Source: Bacteroidia bacterium (GTDB taxonomy: Bacteria; Bacteroidota; Bacteroidia; J057). From it: DNA of 64,000 nucleotides. Shown here piece by piece: positions 6,973-15,869 of this stretch. A program made the position numbers and the translations under genes. The stretch's first letter is position 1. Every line of letters begins with the position of its first letter. The notes below the pieces were generated by a model that saw only the letters and a program-made list of their open reading frames with translations, made no database searches and was not told the origin of the DNA. The stretch is taken from positions 124,001 through 188,000 of the forward strand of contig JAWKNO010000001.1 in assembly GCA_041391665.1 (NCBI GenBank). The letters run 5' to 3'.

Positions 6973-9168
6973 ATGTATTCACTTCTTAAGGGACTCCGGT
7001 GGCTCAGTCTGGGGCTCGTATTTGCAAGGTTGTCAACCGCCTATGCTCAAAATCTTCCGGCGCAACCAGCTCCCGGGGATTCGGTAAAAACCTATGAAAT
7101 GCCTCAGGTGTCTATTTTCCAGAAATCCTATGGGCTTTTCAATCATATACCCGGATCAGTGGGTTATCTGGATAAAAAAATAATAACCCGAATTCAGCCT
7201 CTTTCAGGAAATGAGGTATTCAGAAAAGTACCAGGTATTCATGTAGTTGATGAAGAAGGCCTGGGACTTCGCGCCAATATAGGTATCAGAGGCCTTGACC
7301 CTGACCGAAGCAGAAGCGTGCTGATTCTTGAAGATGGAGTACCTGTAGCGCTGAGTCCTTACGGTGAACCGGAAATGTATTATACTCCCGCCATTGACAG
7401 GATGCAGGGCATTGAAGTTCTGAAAGGCAGCGGGCAGATTCTGTTTGGCCCACAAACTATCGGTGGAGTCATCAACTATATCACCGCAGATCCGCCCGAA
7501 TCGCATGCAGGAAGTGCATCCGTTACAGGAGGAGAAGGCGGATTGTTTCGCGGCCTGTTTAGCTACGGAAATACATCAGGTAACGCAGGCTTTAAGGTAA
7601 ACTATCTTCGCAAACAGGCAGAAAACGTTGGCCCCACAGCTTTTCGGATTAACGACCTTTCAACCAAAATCAAACTCAAGTCGGGAAAATCTACACTTGG
7701 ACTTAAACTGGGCTATTACGACGAAACCTCCAATTCTACCTATATCGGGCTGACTCAAACCATGTACGACAGAGGAGGAGAAGATTTTGTACAAATGGCA
7801 CCTGATGACAAGCTGAATATCCGGCGGTATTCGGCCAGTCTGGCACATGATTACCGGATTAATACAAGGTTAAGTCTGAAAACCATCGCTTTCGGCTATA
7901 CCACTACCCGCGACTGGCGAAGGCAGGATTTTTCGTCAAACCCACTGGCATCCAACCAAACAGGCGTCGTATGGGGTGATACGTCTGTGGCGGGAGGTGC
8001 GATCTATATGCGTGACCAAAACGGACACAGAAACCGGGCATTTGAAGTGGCAGGAACAGAATCACAACTTACGGCGACGTTCTCTACCGGCAGCATTCAA
8101 CACAAACTGCAGACAGGAGCCAGATATATGTTTGAGAAAGCATTTGAACAAAGGGTCAATGGCCAGAAAAAAGATGCAGCTTCCGGCAAACTGGTCAGTG
8201 ATGAAATACGAACCGGAAATGCCATCAGTGGCTATGCACAGGATAAAGTTTATCTGACAGATAATTTGTCGGCAACTGGCGGAGTAAGATTCGAATACTA
8301 TGATTATACAAGGAATATTATTCGTTCAGCAGAAATCGATACCAGTATTATCGCAGAAAATACTATCAGCCAACTGATTCCCGGAATAGGCCTGAATTAT
8401 CAGGCAGGGAATTTCATCACCATTTTTACAGGTATCCACAGAGGGTTTGCGCCACCAAGGGTAAAAGATGCTATTTCAGACAATGGCGTGGTTTACAATC
8501 TGGATCCAGAACAGAGCTGGAACAGTGAAGCGGGACTCCGGTTAAAAATTGACAATAGCTTTTTTGCAGAAGTCACCGGGTTTTATATGCAGTTTTCCAA
8601 CCAGATTATCCCGGTTTCCGAATCTTCGGGAGGAACAGGAGCCGGACTGGTAAACGGAGGAGAAACCCGGCATATGGGAGTAGAAATGGCTTTTTCAGTA
8701 GATATTGCCCCATTACTGCATTTAAAAGACTATTACTTTGGATTAAATGCCAACATTACCCTGATGAATGCGACCTTCAGACAGGATCGTTTTATTCAGG
8801 CAGGAGCAGACAGAATAAATATTAATGGTAACCGCACGCCTTATTCTCCCAATATATTTATCACAACCGCGCTTTCCTTCGAATCACCGCATGGCTGGGG
8901 AATGAGTCTCAACGGCAACTATACCGGCGAACAATTTTCTGATGAGCTAAATACTATAATGGCTTCTCCAGACGGGAGAACAGGGGTTATCTCTGATTTT
9001 TACACGATTGACGGCACAATCTATTATTCACTTCCACGGATACCACTCGTGTTCAGAATCTCCGGAAAAAACCTTACAAACGAGCGATATATCGCATCAC
9101 GTCGCCCGCAGGGGATACGGGTAGGATTGCCCCGGTACCTGTCAGGAGGTCTCGAAATTACCTTCTGA
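6973..9168 (+). CDS. FecA-like TonB-dependent siderophore receptor
   Basis: The product is 731 residues. The signal peptide runs to about residue 26 (ends STAYAQ). The plug domain (about 55-170) contains FRKVPGIHVVDEEG, NIGIRGLDPDRSRSVLIL, and FGPQTIGGVINYIT. A 22-stranded barrel follows, with the C-terminal TonB-receptor box ending in LPRYLSGGLEITF. The plug most resembles FecA-type receptors for ferric citrate or related siderophores. It would import an iron chelate across the outer membrane using TonB energy. The twin Fur-box-like sites upstream support iron repression. There is no N-terminal STN signalling domain and no linked sigma/FecR pair, unlike the receptor at 52189. The substrate is inferred, not proven. 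Confidence 0.92.
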   Translation: MYSLLKGLRWLSLGLVFARLSTAYAQNLPAQPAPGDSVKTYEMPQVSIFQKSYGLFNHIPGSVGYLDKKIITRIQPLSGNEVFRKVPGIHVVDEEGLGLRANIGIRGLDPDRSRSVLILEDGVPVALSPYGEPEMYYTPAIDRMQGIEVLKGSGQILFGPQTIGGVINYITADPPESHAGSASVTGGEGGLFRGLFSYGNTSGNAGFKVNYLRKQAENVGPTAFRINDLSTKIKLKSGKSTLGLKLGYYDETSNSTYIGLTQTMYDRGGEDFVQMAPDDKLNIRRYSASLAHDYRINTRLSLKTIAFGYTTTRDWRRQDFSSNPLASNQTGVVWGDTSVAGGAIYMRDQNGHRNRAFEVAGTESQLTATFSTGSIQHKLQTGARYMFEKAFEQRVNGQKKDAASGKLVSDEIRTGNAISGYAQDKVYLTDNLSATGGVRFEYYDYTRNIIRSAEIDTSIIAENTISQLIPGIGLNYQAGNFITIFTGIHRGFAPPRVKDAISDNGVVYNLDPEQSWNSEAGLRLKIDNSFFAEVTGFYMQFSNQIIPVSESSGGTGAGLVNGGETRHMGVEMAFSVDIAPLLHLKDYYFGLNANITLMNATFRQDRFIQAGADRININGNRTPYSPNIFITTALSFESPHGWGMSLNGNYTGEQFSDELNTIMASPDGRTGVISDFYTIDGTIYYSLPRIPLVFRISGKNLTNERYIASRRPQGIRVGLPRYLSGGLEITF

Positions 9169-9232
9169 TCCGGAACCAAGAAATTTAATAGGCAATTTTA
9201 AACCATTTTATTAAATTTCAGTCCCAACAAAC

Positions 9233-9274
9233 CATCCGGCAATGTTTTATCGTTAAGTAAAATATTGCCGGATG
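9233..9274. other. Long inverted repeat downstream of the fecA-like gene
   Basis: Bases 9233-9248 can pair with 9259-9274 to give a 16-bp stem (one G-T wobble) around a 10-base loop. The outer part is GC-rich (CATCCGGCAAT) and the inner part is TTTT/AAAA. It lies 64 bp after the receptor stop and 56 bp before the next ATG (9331). No U-tract follows on either strand, so it may be a transcript-stabilising or attenuating hairpin rather than a standard terminator. Confidence 0.5.
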
Positions 9275-9330
9275 ACCTGCAACCCGGAAATCTTTATTTG
9301 ATCCTTTGTTTTACTAATTTAAAAGTACAC

Positions 9331-10404
9331 ATGAAGTCCAGCACTTTTCGTTTGTATTTTCTTTCAGTAGTAGTTTTACTTGCTGCCTGTAAAAGAGAAG
9401 ATGTTCCGGTAAAAGTATATGATGTCCCTTCTGAACTTCAGGGCTATATCGACTTGTTTGAGCAGGAAGCGGCAAAACGCGGGCAAACAATCAATATTGA
9501 TAACCTTCGGGTACTATATGAAGGGGATCTCGTCAATGGCACTGCCGCAGGTACATGTACCTATCCTCACGCCGATGATCCCATACCTACTGTAAGGTTT
9601 GATACAACCTCTCTCAACTGGACCAATAATGCTTCTTCGAAAGAATTGCTGGTTTTCCATGAACTGGGGCACTGTGTGCTCAACAGGCGTGAACACCGAG
9701 ACGACCTGCTTCCCAATGGAAACTACGCCAGCATTATGAGAAGTACCGGCGCGCAGGTGTATGGTGGTGCGCTCAACGATTATAAGCGCGATTATTACCT
9801 TGATGAATTATTTGACCCCACTACACCTGCACCAGATTGGGCTACCAATTTCCCTGAGTATGTATCACCCGGAACATCTGGGCTTACTTCTGTTTTTATT
9901 GACAACTTTGTAGATAACCGCAACTTCTGGAATCTGGGAAGTTCGGCGAATGTCGCAACAACCATCAACAACAGTATACTGGCTTTTACTTCAAAAAGTG
10001 AAACCACAGCCTATTTTACCACCAAAACTACGGATTTAAAACCCACCTCTGATTTTGTCATTGAGACAAGTATGAAAATCGCCGCCGGAGAAAATTCTGT
10101 TATGGTTCAATGGGGCGGGCCGGGATCAGATAAGCTCAACTTCTTTGGATTCACACCGGGTAAGTCAGCGTTTGTCGGCAACTGGACAGAGGGAATCGTC
10201 GCAGCCAGAGAGCTCACCAACATTACACCGACCGAATTTACCAAACTCACCATCCGGAAAGAAGGGAGTAAGTATTATCTGTATATCAATGAAACCATTT
10301 TTGACGTGCTTGCTTACGAAGACTTACAGGGAAGTGTCATTGGTTTTTATGTAGGGGCACTGACAACATTGCATGTCGACTTCATACATGTTTACGAAAT
10401 GTAA
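9331..10404 (+). CDS. Putative metzincin-like zinc metalloprotease lipoprotein
   Basis: The product is 357 residues. The start at 9331 gives a lipoprotein signal (MKSSTFRLYFLSVVVLLAAC, lipid Cys20); the upstream in-frame start at 9265 has no signal and lies inside the hairpin. HELGH at 110-114 with His122 nearby, plus SIM at 134-136 resembling a metzincin Met-turn, suggests a zinc protease. Residues about 170-357 look like a beta-sandwich of the concanavalin/LamG type (FVIETSMKI, KLTIRKEGSKYYLYIN). The protein would be surface- or periplasm-anchored. It is convergent with the YyaL-like gene; the two stops abut as TAATTA. I do not recognise a named family. Confidence 0.82.
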   Translation: MKSSTFRLYFLSVVVLLAACKREDVPVKVYDVPSELQGYIDLFEQEAAKRGQTINIDNLRVLYEGDLVNGTAAGTCTYPHADDPIPTVRFDTTSLNWTNNASSKELLVFHELGHCVLNRREHRDDLLPNGNYASIMRSTGAQVYGGALNDYKRDYYLDELFDPTTPAPDWATNFPEYVSPGTSGLTSVFIDNFVDNRNFWNLGSSANVATTINNSILAFTSKSETTAYFTTKTTDLKPTSDFVIETSMKIAAGENSVMVQWGGPGSDKLNFFGFTPGKSAFVGNWTEGIVAARELTNITPTEFTKLTIRKEGSKYYLYINETIFDVLAYEDLQGSVIGFYVGALTTLHVDFIHVYEM

Positions 10405-12513
10405 TTACCAGGTCAATAGTTTAACGGCTTCGGGTACAGCCTGAACCGGAAATTTGCACATCTTATCCTGACATACATAGATATAGGTAGCCCCCTCCAC
10501 CTTTTTATTTTCCAGCAACTCGAGTTTGCCTTCGGATTTTCCTCCCAGGAGAAATACATTGGGAAGATATTGTGTTTCCCATTCCTTCCGGAAAGCCTCC
10601 GCATGATCACCAACAATCGCCACTTCGTAAGGCGGCCAGGTAAACCAGATCTCTACAATTCCCCAGTTAGAAAAATAGGGCGCCTGCTTGGCTACATTTT
10701 CAGATACACCTGTCAGCATCCGCCGGGCCCGGTCAATATATTCCTGTTTGTAGAGATACGTGCCAAGGAGGAATAAACCTTTTGCCAGAGAGGAATTGGA
10801 TGCGGGAATAACATTATCCGTAATTTCTCTCGAACGGGTAATCAGTTTTTCATCATCTCCAGAGGTGTAGTAAAACATTCCGCCCTTTTCATCATAAAAA
10901 TGCGCCAGCGCATATTTCATCAGCCGGTCAGCCTCAAACAGCCACTGTTCGTCAAAAGTAACCTGATACAAGGCGACAAATGCTTCAATGGTAAAACTGT
11001 AATCATCCGCAAATCCATTCACGGAAGAAGTTCCGTTCTTAAAACTTCTGTAAATGCGGCCATCCTTCTGGATTTGTTTTTTCCGGAGAAATGCGGCATT
11101 TGCAAGCGCACGTTGAAGATATTCGGGATTTCCGAATACGCGGTACGCGTCTGTATATCCCTTGAGCATCAGAGAATTCCAGGCAGTAAGACTCTTATCG
11201 TCGAGTCCGGGACGCACCCTTGTCTTACGCACTTGCAGCAACACATTTCGCGAATGATTGATGAGCGAATCAAACGCCTCTTCAGGAAATCCCAGTCTCT
11301 CCGCTGCTTCTGCCGACGACTCTCTCCGGTAAAGGATATTTTTTCCCTCCCAGTTTCCTGCCCTTGTGATATTGTAATATTCGAGAAATGAGCTGGCATC
11401 ATCTACGAGCAGGGAATCAACTTCTCCCATTCTCCACACATAATATTTCCCTTCCTCTCCTTCGCTGTCGGCATCCAAAGAAGAATAAAATGCGCCGGAA
11501 ACATCGGTCATCTCTCTTTCGACAAATGCCAGCGTCTCTTCCACAATTTGTTTATAGAGCGGATTTTTTGTCAGTTGATAGGCTTCCGAATACAGACTTA
11601 CAAGCTGGCCGTTGTCATAGAGCATTTTTTCAAAATGCGGAACCTTCCACATCGCATCTGTCGAATAGCGGGCAAAACCTCCGCCCAGATGATCGTAAAT
11701 GCCTCCCGCCGCCATCTTGTCAAGCGTCGTGGTAACGGCTTTTAACGCATCCGCTTCACCAGTCTGTGCATAATAACGCAGCAAAAACTGGTGAATGTTT
11801 GGCATAGGAAACTTGGGTGCTTTGTTTAAACCGCCCTGATTGAAGTCTATCTCGTTCACCAGATTTTTATAGACTTCAGCCATATTTTCTTTGGTAAATT
11901 CTGTCTCTTTTTCAATAAAATCGCCATAATCCAGCCGCTGAATTCCTTCTGTCAGTTGTTCTGATACCGATTTCAGTTTTTCAGCCTCATTTTTTTTCAG
12001 CCCGATAAAATGATTGAGCATACGCAACCATTCATCTTTAGGGAAATAGGTAGCAGCAAATACCGGTTTCCCGTCGGGCATAGCAATGGCATTGAGTGGC
12101 CAGCCGCCTTTGCCGGTGGTGAGGTAAGCCACGTTCATATATATCTGGTCGATATCGGGCCTTTCCTCGCGATCGACTTTGATCGCAACAAAGTTTTCAT
12201 TCATGATCCGCGCCACTGCAGTATCTTCAAATGATTCATGTTCCATCACATGACACCAGTGGCAGGCAGCGTAACCAATGCTGATGATCAGTAGTTTGTC
12301 TTCATTTTTGGCTTTATTCAACGCCTCTTCTCCCCATGGATACCAGTTGACGGGGTTATGTGCATGCTGTTGAAGATACGGACTGGTACTGTTGATCAGT
12401 TGATTGGTGTAGGGGTGTTTTCCCTTATTGATATTTTTCTGTGTCTGGCTGTTGCAGGAAGCCGAGAGTAAAATCAATAAAAGAAATGAGATGCCGGATA
12501 CTTTTCGGTTCAT
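10405..12513 (-). CDS. YyaL/DUF255-type thioredoxin-fold protein, lipid-anchored
   Basis: The product is 702 residues. A signal peptide ends in lipobox LSASC (Cys20). The DUF255 thioredoxin-like domain (about 33-190) has the hallmark NPVNWYPWGEEAL, then CHWC at 84-87 and REERPDID. It is followed by an (alpha/alpha)6-barrel region resembling N-acyl-glucosamine epimerase/glycosidase folds (about 250-690). This is the SPATA20/YyaL architecture, whose reaction is not established; the CxxC suggests redox activity. A lipoprotein version acting outside the cytoplasm differs from cytoplasmic YyaL. It is monocistronic as far as can be seen. Confidence 0.92.
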   Translation of the reverse strand: MNRKVSGISFLLLILLSASCNSQTQKNINKGKHPYTNQLINSTSPYLQQHAHNPVNWYPWGEEALNKAKNEDKLLIISIGYAACHWCHVMEHESFEDTAVARIMNENFVAIKVDREERPDIDQIYMNVAYLTTGKGGWPLNAIAMPDGKPVFAATYFPKDEWLRMLNHFIGLKKNEAEKLKSVSEQLTEGIQRLDYGDFIEKETEFTKENMAEVYKNLVNEIDFNQGGLNKAPKFPMPNIHQFLLRYYAQTGEADALKAVTTTLDKMAAGGIYDHLGGGFARYSTDAMWKVPHFEKMLYDNGQLVSLYSEAYQLTKNPLYKQIVEETLAFVEREMTDVSGAFYSSLDADSEGEEGKYYVWRMGEVDSLLVDDASSFLEYYNITRAGNWEGKNILYRRESSAEAAERLGFPEEAFDSLINHSRNVLLQVRKTRVRPGLDDKSLTAWNSLMLKGYTDAYRVFGNPEYLQRALANAAFLRKKQIQKDGRIYRSFKNGTSSVNGFADDYSFTIEAFVALYQVTFDEQWLFEADRLMKYALAHFYDEKGGMFYYTSGDDEKLITRSREITDNVIPASNSSLAKGLFLLGTYLYKQEYIDRARRMLTGVSENVAKQAPYFSNWGIVEIWFTWPPYEVAIVGDHAEAFRKEWETQYLPNVFLLGGKSEGKLELLENKKVEGATYIYVCQDKMCKFPVQAVPEAVKLLTW

Positions 12514-12556
12514 GACCTGTGGGTTTAAACCTAAAGATACAGAAAAGAAAACCTAT

Positions 12557-13732
12557 TTACAGTCGCAACCTCAGTACGGCTTCCATTTCTTCTTTATTGA
12601 GCGACACAGGGTGGTTTTTCAAATCTGAAGCTTCGGCAATTTTTCGCATATCGGCTTCTTTCAACCCCAGAGCACTTAGCCGGGGTATACCCATTTCTTC
12701 CACCCGGTTACTGATCTCTTCCAAAAGCAAGGCGACATAATAGCTGTCCGCTTTGTTTCCCTCGTCATCTGAGAAAATTCGTCCGACAGTGGCGTATCTT
12801 TTCTTTGTCTCCGCGTACTGACTGTCTGTTAAAATTTTGGTGCCTGACACCTGATTTACTGCTCCCATCAGGGTTCCGCAAATCACCCCATGGGGAATAG
12901 GATACCATCCACCCATCACCCCTGCAAATCCATGAACCAAACCCAGCCCTGCATTCGCGAGGGTAATTCCCGACAACAGTGCTGCATACGACATACCAGA
13001 ACGCGCATCCCGATCGGCCCCGTTTTTCCACGCAGGAATCAGAGAAAGCTGAATCTGCCGCAATCCATCCAGTGCAAGGGCATCTGTCATTGGAGTGGCT
13101 TTGGTAGAAACGTACGATTCCAGCAGTTGGGTAAATGCGTCGAGTCCGCTGTAAGCCGTCTGTTCGGGCGAACAGGAGATCGTCAACTCAGGATCAATCA
13201 GCGCTATATCTGGAACATAACGGTCGTGCCGAAGCGATTTTTTGAAACCATCTTTTCCGACTTTGGAGATCACCGCATTTTTTGTCGCTTCGCTTCCTGT
13301 CCCGGAAGTGGTAGGCACTGCGATAAATGGAACTTTTACACCCGAAGGATTTTTTGTTCCTACCCCTTCAAGATAATCAGTAACAGAACCAGATTCGGCT
13401 AGCATAGCAGAAACAGCTTTTCCGGCGTCCAGCACACTTCCGCCACCGATGGCAACTACCACATCCGGTTTTTCGCTGCGGAATTTCTCCACACAACTGT
13501 CAATCATTTCGGGAGACGGCTCACTCGCTATGATTTCATGCAACAAGCGAATTTTCCGCTTCGCCAGTTTCTCTTGGATATCCTGCCATTCAGCGGTATG
13601 AACAAAAGATTTCGCTCCGGTCAGAAATAGCGCATTTTGCCCATATGCCGCAACAAGATCAGGCAAACGGGCAATGGTTCGCAATCCGAAAACAATCCCC
13701 GGAGGCGGAGTAAACGCAAAAGAAGTTACCAT
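12557..13732 (-). CDS. Iron-type (group III) alcohol dehydrogenase family protein
   Basis: The product is 391 residues. The NAD-binding part has AIGGGSVLDAGKAV (about 95-107), with PTTSGTGSEAT at 140-150. The metal-site region contains D198, H267 (GLVHGFAG) and H281 (IPHG). The position that is usually the second His ligand (D-x3-H) is Gln202 in GLDAFTQLLESY, which I recall from a subgroup of this family, so metal use may differ. It reduces or oxidises an unspecified alcohol, aldehyde or keto acid in the cytoplasm. Its ATG overlaps the end of the upstream ABM gene by 7 bp, indicating translational coupling. Confidence 0.9.
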   Translation of the reverse strand: MVTSFAFTPPPGIVFGLRTIARLPDLVAAYGQNALFLTGAKSFVHTAEWQDIQEKLAKRKIRLLHEIIASEPSPEMIDSCVEKFRSEKPDVVVAIGGGSVLDAGKAVSAMLAESGSVTDYLEGVGTKNPSGVKVPFIAVPTTSGTGSEATKNAVISKVGKDGFKKSLRHDRYVPDIALIDPELTISCSPEQTAYSGLDAFTQLLESYVSTKATPMTDALALDGLRQIQLSLIPAWKNGADRDARSGMSYAALLSGITLANAGLGLVHGFAGVMGGWYPIPHGVICGTLMGAVNQVSGTKILTDSQYAETKKRYATVGRIFSDDEGNKADSYYVALLLEEISNRVEEMGIPRLSALGLKEADMRKIAEASDLKNHPVSLNKEEMEAVLRLRL

Positions 13733-14034
13733 AAATCCGGAGATTGGGGCGCAATCAGATTGTAGCGGATGCCCTTTCTGGGCTCTGCCATCCAGTTTTC
13801 GACGGTATCCCGCCAGGCAAAATAATGCGCCGTTTCTTTATGCGCAGCGACGGCGGCTTCATCCTCAAAGACCTCATAAAGGAGGAATTTGGTAGGGTCG
13901 CCGGCATCCTGATGAACATCAAAACGGACATTGCCCGGCTCATTGACCGAACCCTGGTGATTGAGAAGCGTGGCAGCTATAAATTCCTGAATATGTTCAG
14001 GTTTGACTTTTATGTGAACGCAGGTGACGATCAT
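13726..14034 (-). CDS. Antibiotic biosynthesis monooxygenase (ABM/LsrG-like) domain protein
   Basis: The product is 102 residues, a typical single-domain ABM size. The opening strand VTCVHIKVKPEHIQEFIAA and the pattern EPGNVRFDVHQD, then FLLYEVFEDEAAVAAHKET, are hallmarks of the dimeric ferredoxin-like ABM fold (YgiN, LsrG). Such proteins act on quinone-like or small carbonyl compounds without cofactors. The gene overlaps the dehydrogenase gene by 7 bp, so the two may act on successive intermediates; the substrate is unknown. Confidence 0.9.
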   Translation of the reverse strand: MIVTCVHIKVKPEHIQEFIAATLLNHQGSVNEPGNVRFDVHQDAGDPTKFLLYEVFEDEAAVAAHKETAHYFAWRDTVENWMAEPRKGIRYNLIAPQSPDLW

Positions 14035-14069
14035 AGTGATAGGCTTTGGATTGAAATGAAAATTAATAA

Positions 14070-14597
14070 TCAGGGCTTGCCAAACACATCGCCACCGGGG
14101 TAGGGGACAATGGATTCCAGCAACAGCGTGGCGCTCTCTTTAGCGAAAAGCGTGATGATAATAATTACCACAGAAGTAATAATGGCGACGGAGATATTTC
14201 CTTCTGCGATTTCTTTCAGTTCATTGGTTTTGGTGGTAAACCGCATAAATACGCTCGTGCTGACCAGGTTGACCAGCATCGCAATCAGCGAACTGATTGC
14301 GACAAAAAGGAAAAGATAACGGGAAAACTGAAAAAAGACCGACCAGAAGTCCGTAGCCCTGGCGTTGATTGTGCGAAAAGTGCTCAGAAGTGGCTGAATC
14401 ACACTACTCACAAGATAACCTACCGAAAACATGATTGCACTCACAAAAATCCCGAATGCTGTATTTTTTTCTCCGATCGGATAATTCCTACCCACAACCC
14501 AGCCTACCAACCGGTAGGTGATATATAAAACAACAACTCCGACAACGATAGAGCCAATGAGTTGAATGATCGCGAGCATAGTCAAAGTAATATTCAT
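14070..14597 (-). CDS. DUF350-like four-helix membrane protein
   Basis: The product is 175 residues with four hydrophobic segments (about 8-32, 46-70, 88-112 and 133-157). The elements NTAFGIFVSAIMFSVGYLV and ELKEIAEGNISVAIITSVV match the polar-then-hydrophobic repeats of DUF350 (GN-(I/V)-(A/S)-VAI). The function of DUF350 is not known; it often accompanies transglutaminase-like or DUF4178 proteins, as here. It lies 9 bp downstream of the transglutaminase-like gene and 35 bp upstream of the ABM gene in one minus-strand operon. Confidence 0.75.
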   Translation of the reverse strand: MNITLTMLAIIQLIGSIVVGVVVLYITYRLVGWVVGRNYPIGEKNTAFGIFVSAIMFSVGYLVSSVIQPLLSTFRTINARATDFWSVFFQFSRYLFLFVAISSLIAMLVNLVSTSVFMRFTTKTNELKEIAEGNISVAIITSVVIIIITLFAKESATLLLESIVPYPGGDVFGKP

Positions 14598-14606
14598 AAT
14601 CTTTCT

Positions 14607-15566
14607 TTAAAATCTTGTATCCATGGCCACCCAGTAGTCCATATTCTGATATTGCGGTTCGATCTGTCCGGGCAGCCACCCGGTATTCGTAGTCTCCCAA
14701 AGATAATATTTGATCCCGGCCAAAGTCACATAAACCCCTGAAGAAGGCAGGTTTATTCCCAAAACTGCATGACCGTATTGGTAGCTGTAGAGCATTTTGA
14801 CATCGTATCCGTAATGATCCAGAATCAACATCAGCAGCAGCACCCTTGTATCACAATCACCTTTCAGATTATAGGCAAACTCGACCGGAGCAAAAATCCC
14901 ATGGGCCACTTTCGGCACGCAGGGATTCCCGTCGCGGTGATATTGGCACCGGAAACCTTCGCAATTCGGGTCATCGGAAGTATATTCTTCGCACGTCAGG
15001 TCATGGATCAGCGTATAGGGGAGGAATTGAATATGAGAAACGATGATTTCCGCAAATTGCAAACGATCGGGTTTGGCTGCGGTTTCAATGCTGTCAAACA
15101 GCGAAATGATACCACCGATATACGGTTTATCGTGGTTGAGTACAGTTTCATATACCCAGGTCCAGTGGAAGATATTGGCATCCGTTTCCCGGAGTTCGCG
15201 GTTTCGCTGATAGTAAAGATCGTAGGGAGAATTGCGGGTATGCTCTTTCAGAATATTCATTCTGTGCACATAAGACCCTTTCAGGTCGCGGTCTGCAATA
15301 TCATAGACTCCTTCATAAACGTTCTGGTCATAATCGCGCCAAACACGGTAATGCCGCATATAGCCATAAAGCGAAGAATCGGAAGAAAGGCTATCATCGA
15401 CCGGTATATATTCAGAATACCCTTCTGTGGGTAGCGGCTCTTCCTCGTACCGATCTCCCAGAAGAACACTAATCAGGCCAATGGCCATAATAAGGCAAAA
15501 TATCACGACAAACGTGAGGATGACAAATTTTACCAGCTTAAATATGAAAGATAACACGGATAACAC
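14607..15566 (-). CDS. Membrane-anchored transglutaminase/papain-like protein
   Basis: The product is 319 residues. An N-terminal helix (about 5-33) anchors it, with the rest presumably outside the membrane. The C-terminal third holds a transglutaminase-like triad pattern: Cys in LKGDCDTRVLLLMLILDHYG, His in YGHAVLGIN, and an acidic residue in WETTNTGWLPG. Such domains act as proteases, peptide cross-linkers or deaminases. The start is GTG at 15566; a second GTG three codons later is possible because the first 20 bases repeat GTGTTATC. It heads the operon with the DUF350 gene 9 bp downstream. Confidence 0.78.
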   Translation of the reverse strand: MLSVLSFIFKLVKFVILTFVVIFCLIMAIGLISVLLGDRYEEEPLPTEGYSEYIPVDDSLSSDSSLYGYMRHYRVWRDYDQNVYEGVYDIADRDLKGSYVHRMNILKEHTRNSPYDLYYQRNRELRETDANIFHWTWVYETVLNHDKPYIGGIISLFDSIETAAKPDRLQFAEIIVSHIQFLPYTLIHDLTCEEYTSDDPNCEGFRCQYHRDGNPCVPKVAHGIFAPVEFAYNLKGDCDTRVLLLMLILDHYGYDVKMLYSYQYGHAVLGINLPSSGVYVTLAGIKYYLWETTNTGWLPGQIEPQYQNMDYWVAMDTRF

Positions 15567-15869
15567 TCGATTCGAAAATTAGAATGGAATATAGAAATTA
15601 CATTTGACAAATTACAAATTGAAGATGGCAGGGCTCCTAACTCCACCTCCACGCATCAAATTTCTCTGAAACAAAATATACCTTATTCTCTTCTAATTCG
15701 TATGAATAATGACGATTTTTGCAGATGTATACTCAACAGAAAATGGTTTGCGGAAATATTCGTGTGCATTCGTGTTATTCGTGGCTTAAATACGAATCCG
15801 TTCAGAATTTTCCCAACCCAATTTCAATGGAGTTTAACTAAAAAACAGGAGAGCAAATAAGCTTAACGC
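15567..15869. other. 303-bp intergenic region with a short tandem motif
   Basis: No ORF or RNA gene was found between the divergent transglutaminase-like and PBP genes. It should hold both promoters, but no exact TTG-N19-TAnnTTTG pair was seen. It contains three tandem copies of ATTCGTG at 15758-15785. This resembles the ATTCGTG...TTCGTGGC tracts that I recall as dispersed intergenic repeats in several Bacteroidota and environmental genomes. Confidence 0.5.
15758..15785. repeat. Three tandem ATTCGTG units
   Basis: The units are ATTCGTGTGC (15758-15767), ATTCGTGTT (15768-15776) and ATTCGTGGC (15777-15785), with 9- to 10-base periodicity. They sit about 85 bp before the PBP start codon. They may be part of a dispersed intergenic repeat or a direct-repeat regulator site. 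Confidence 0.45.
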
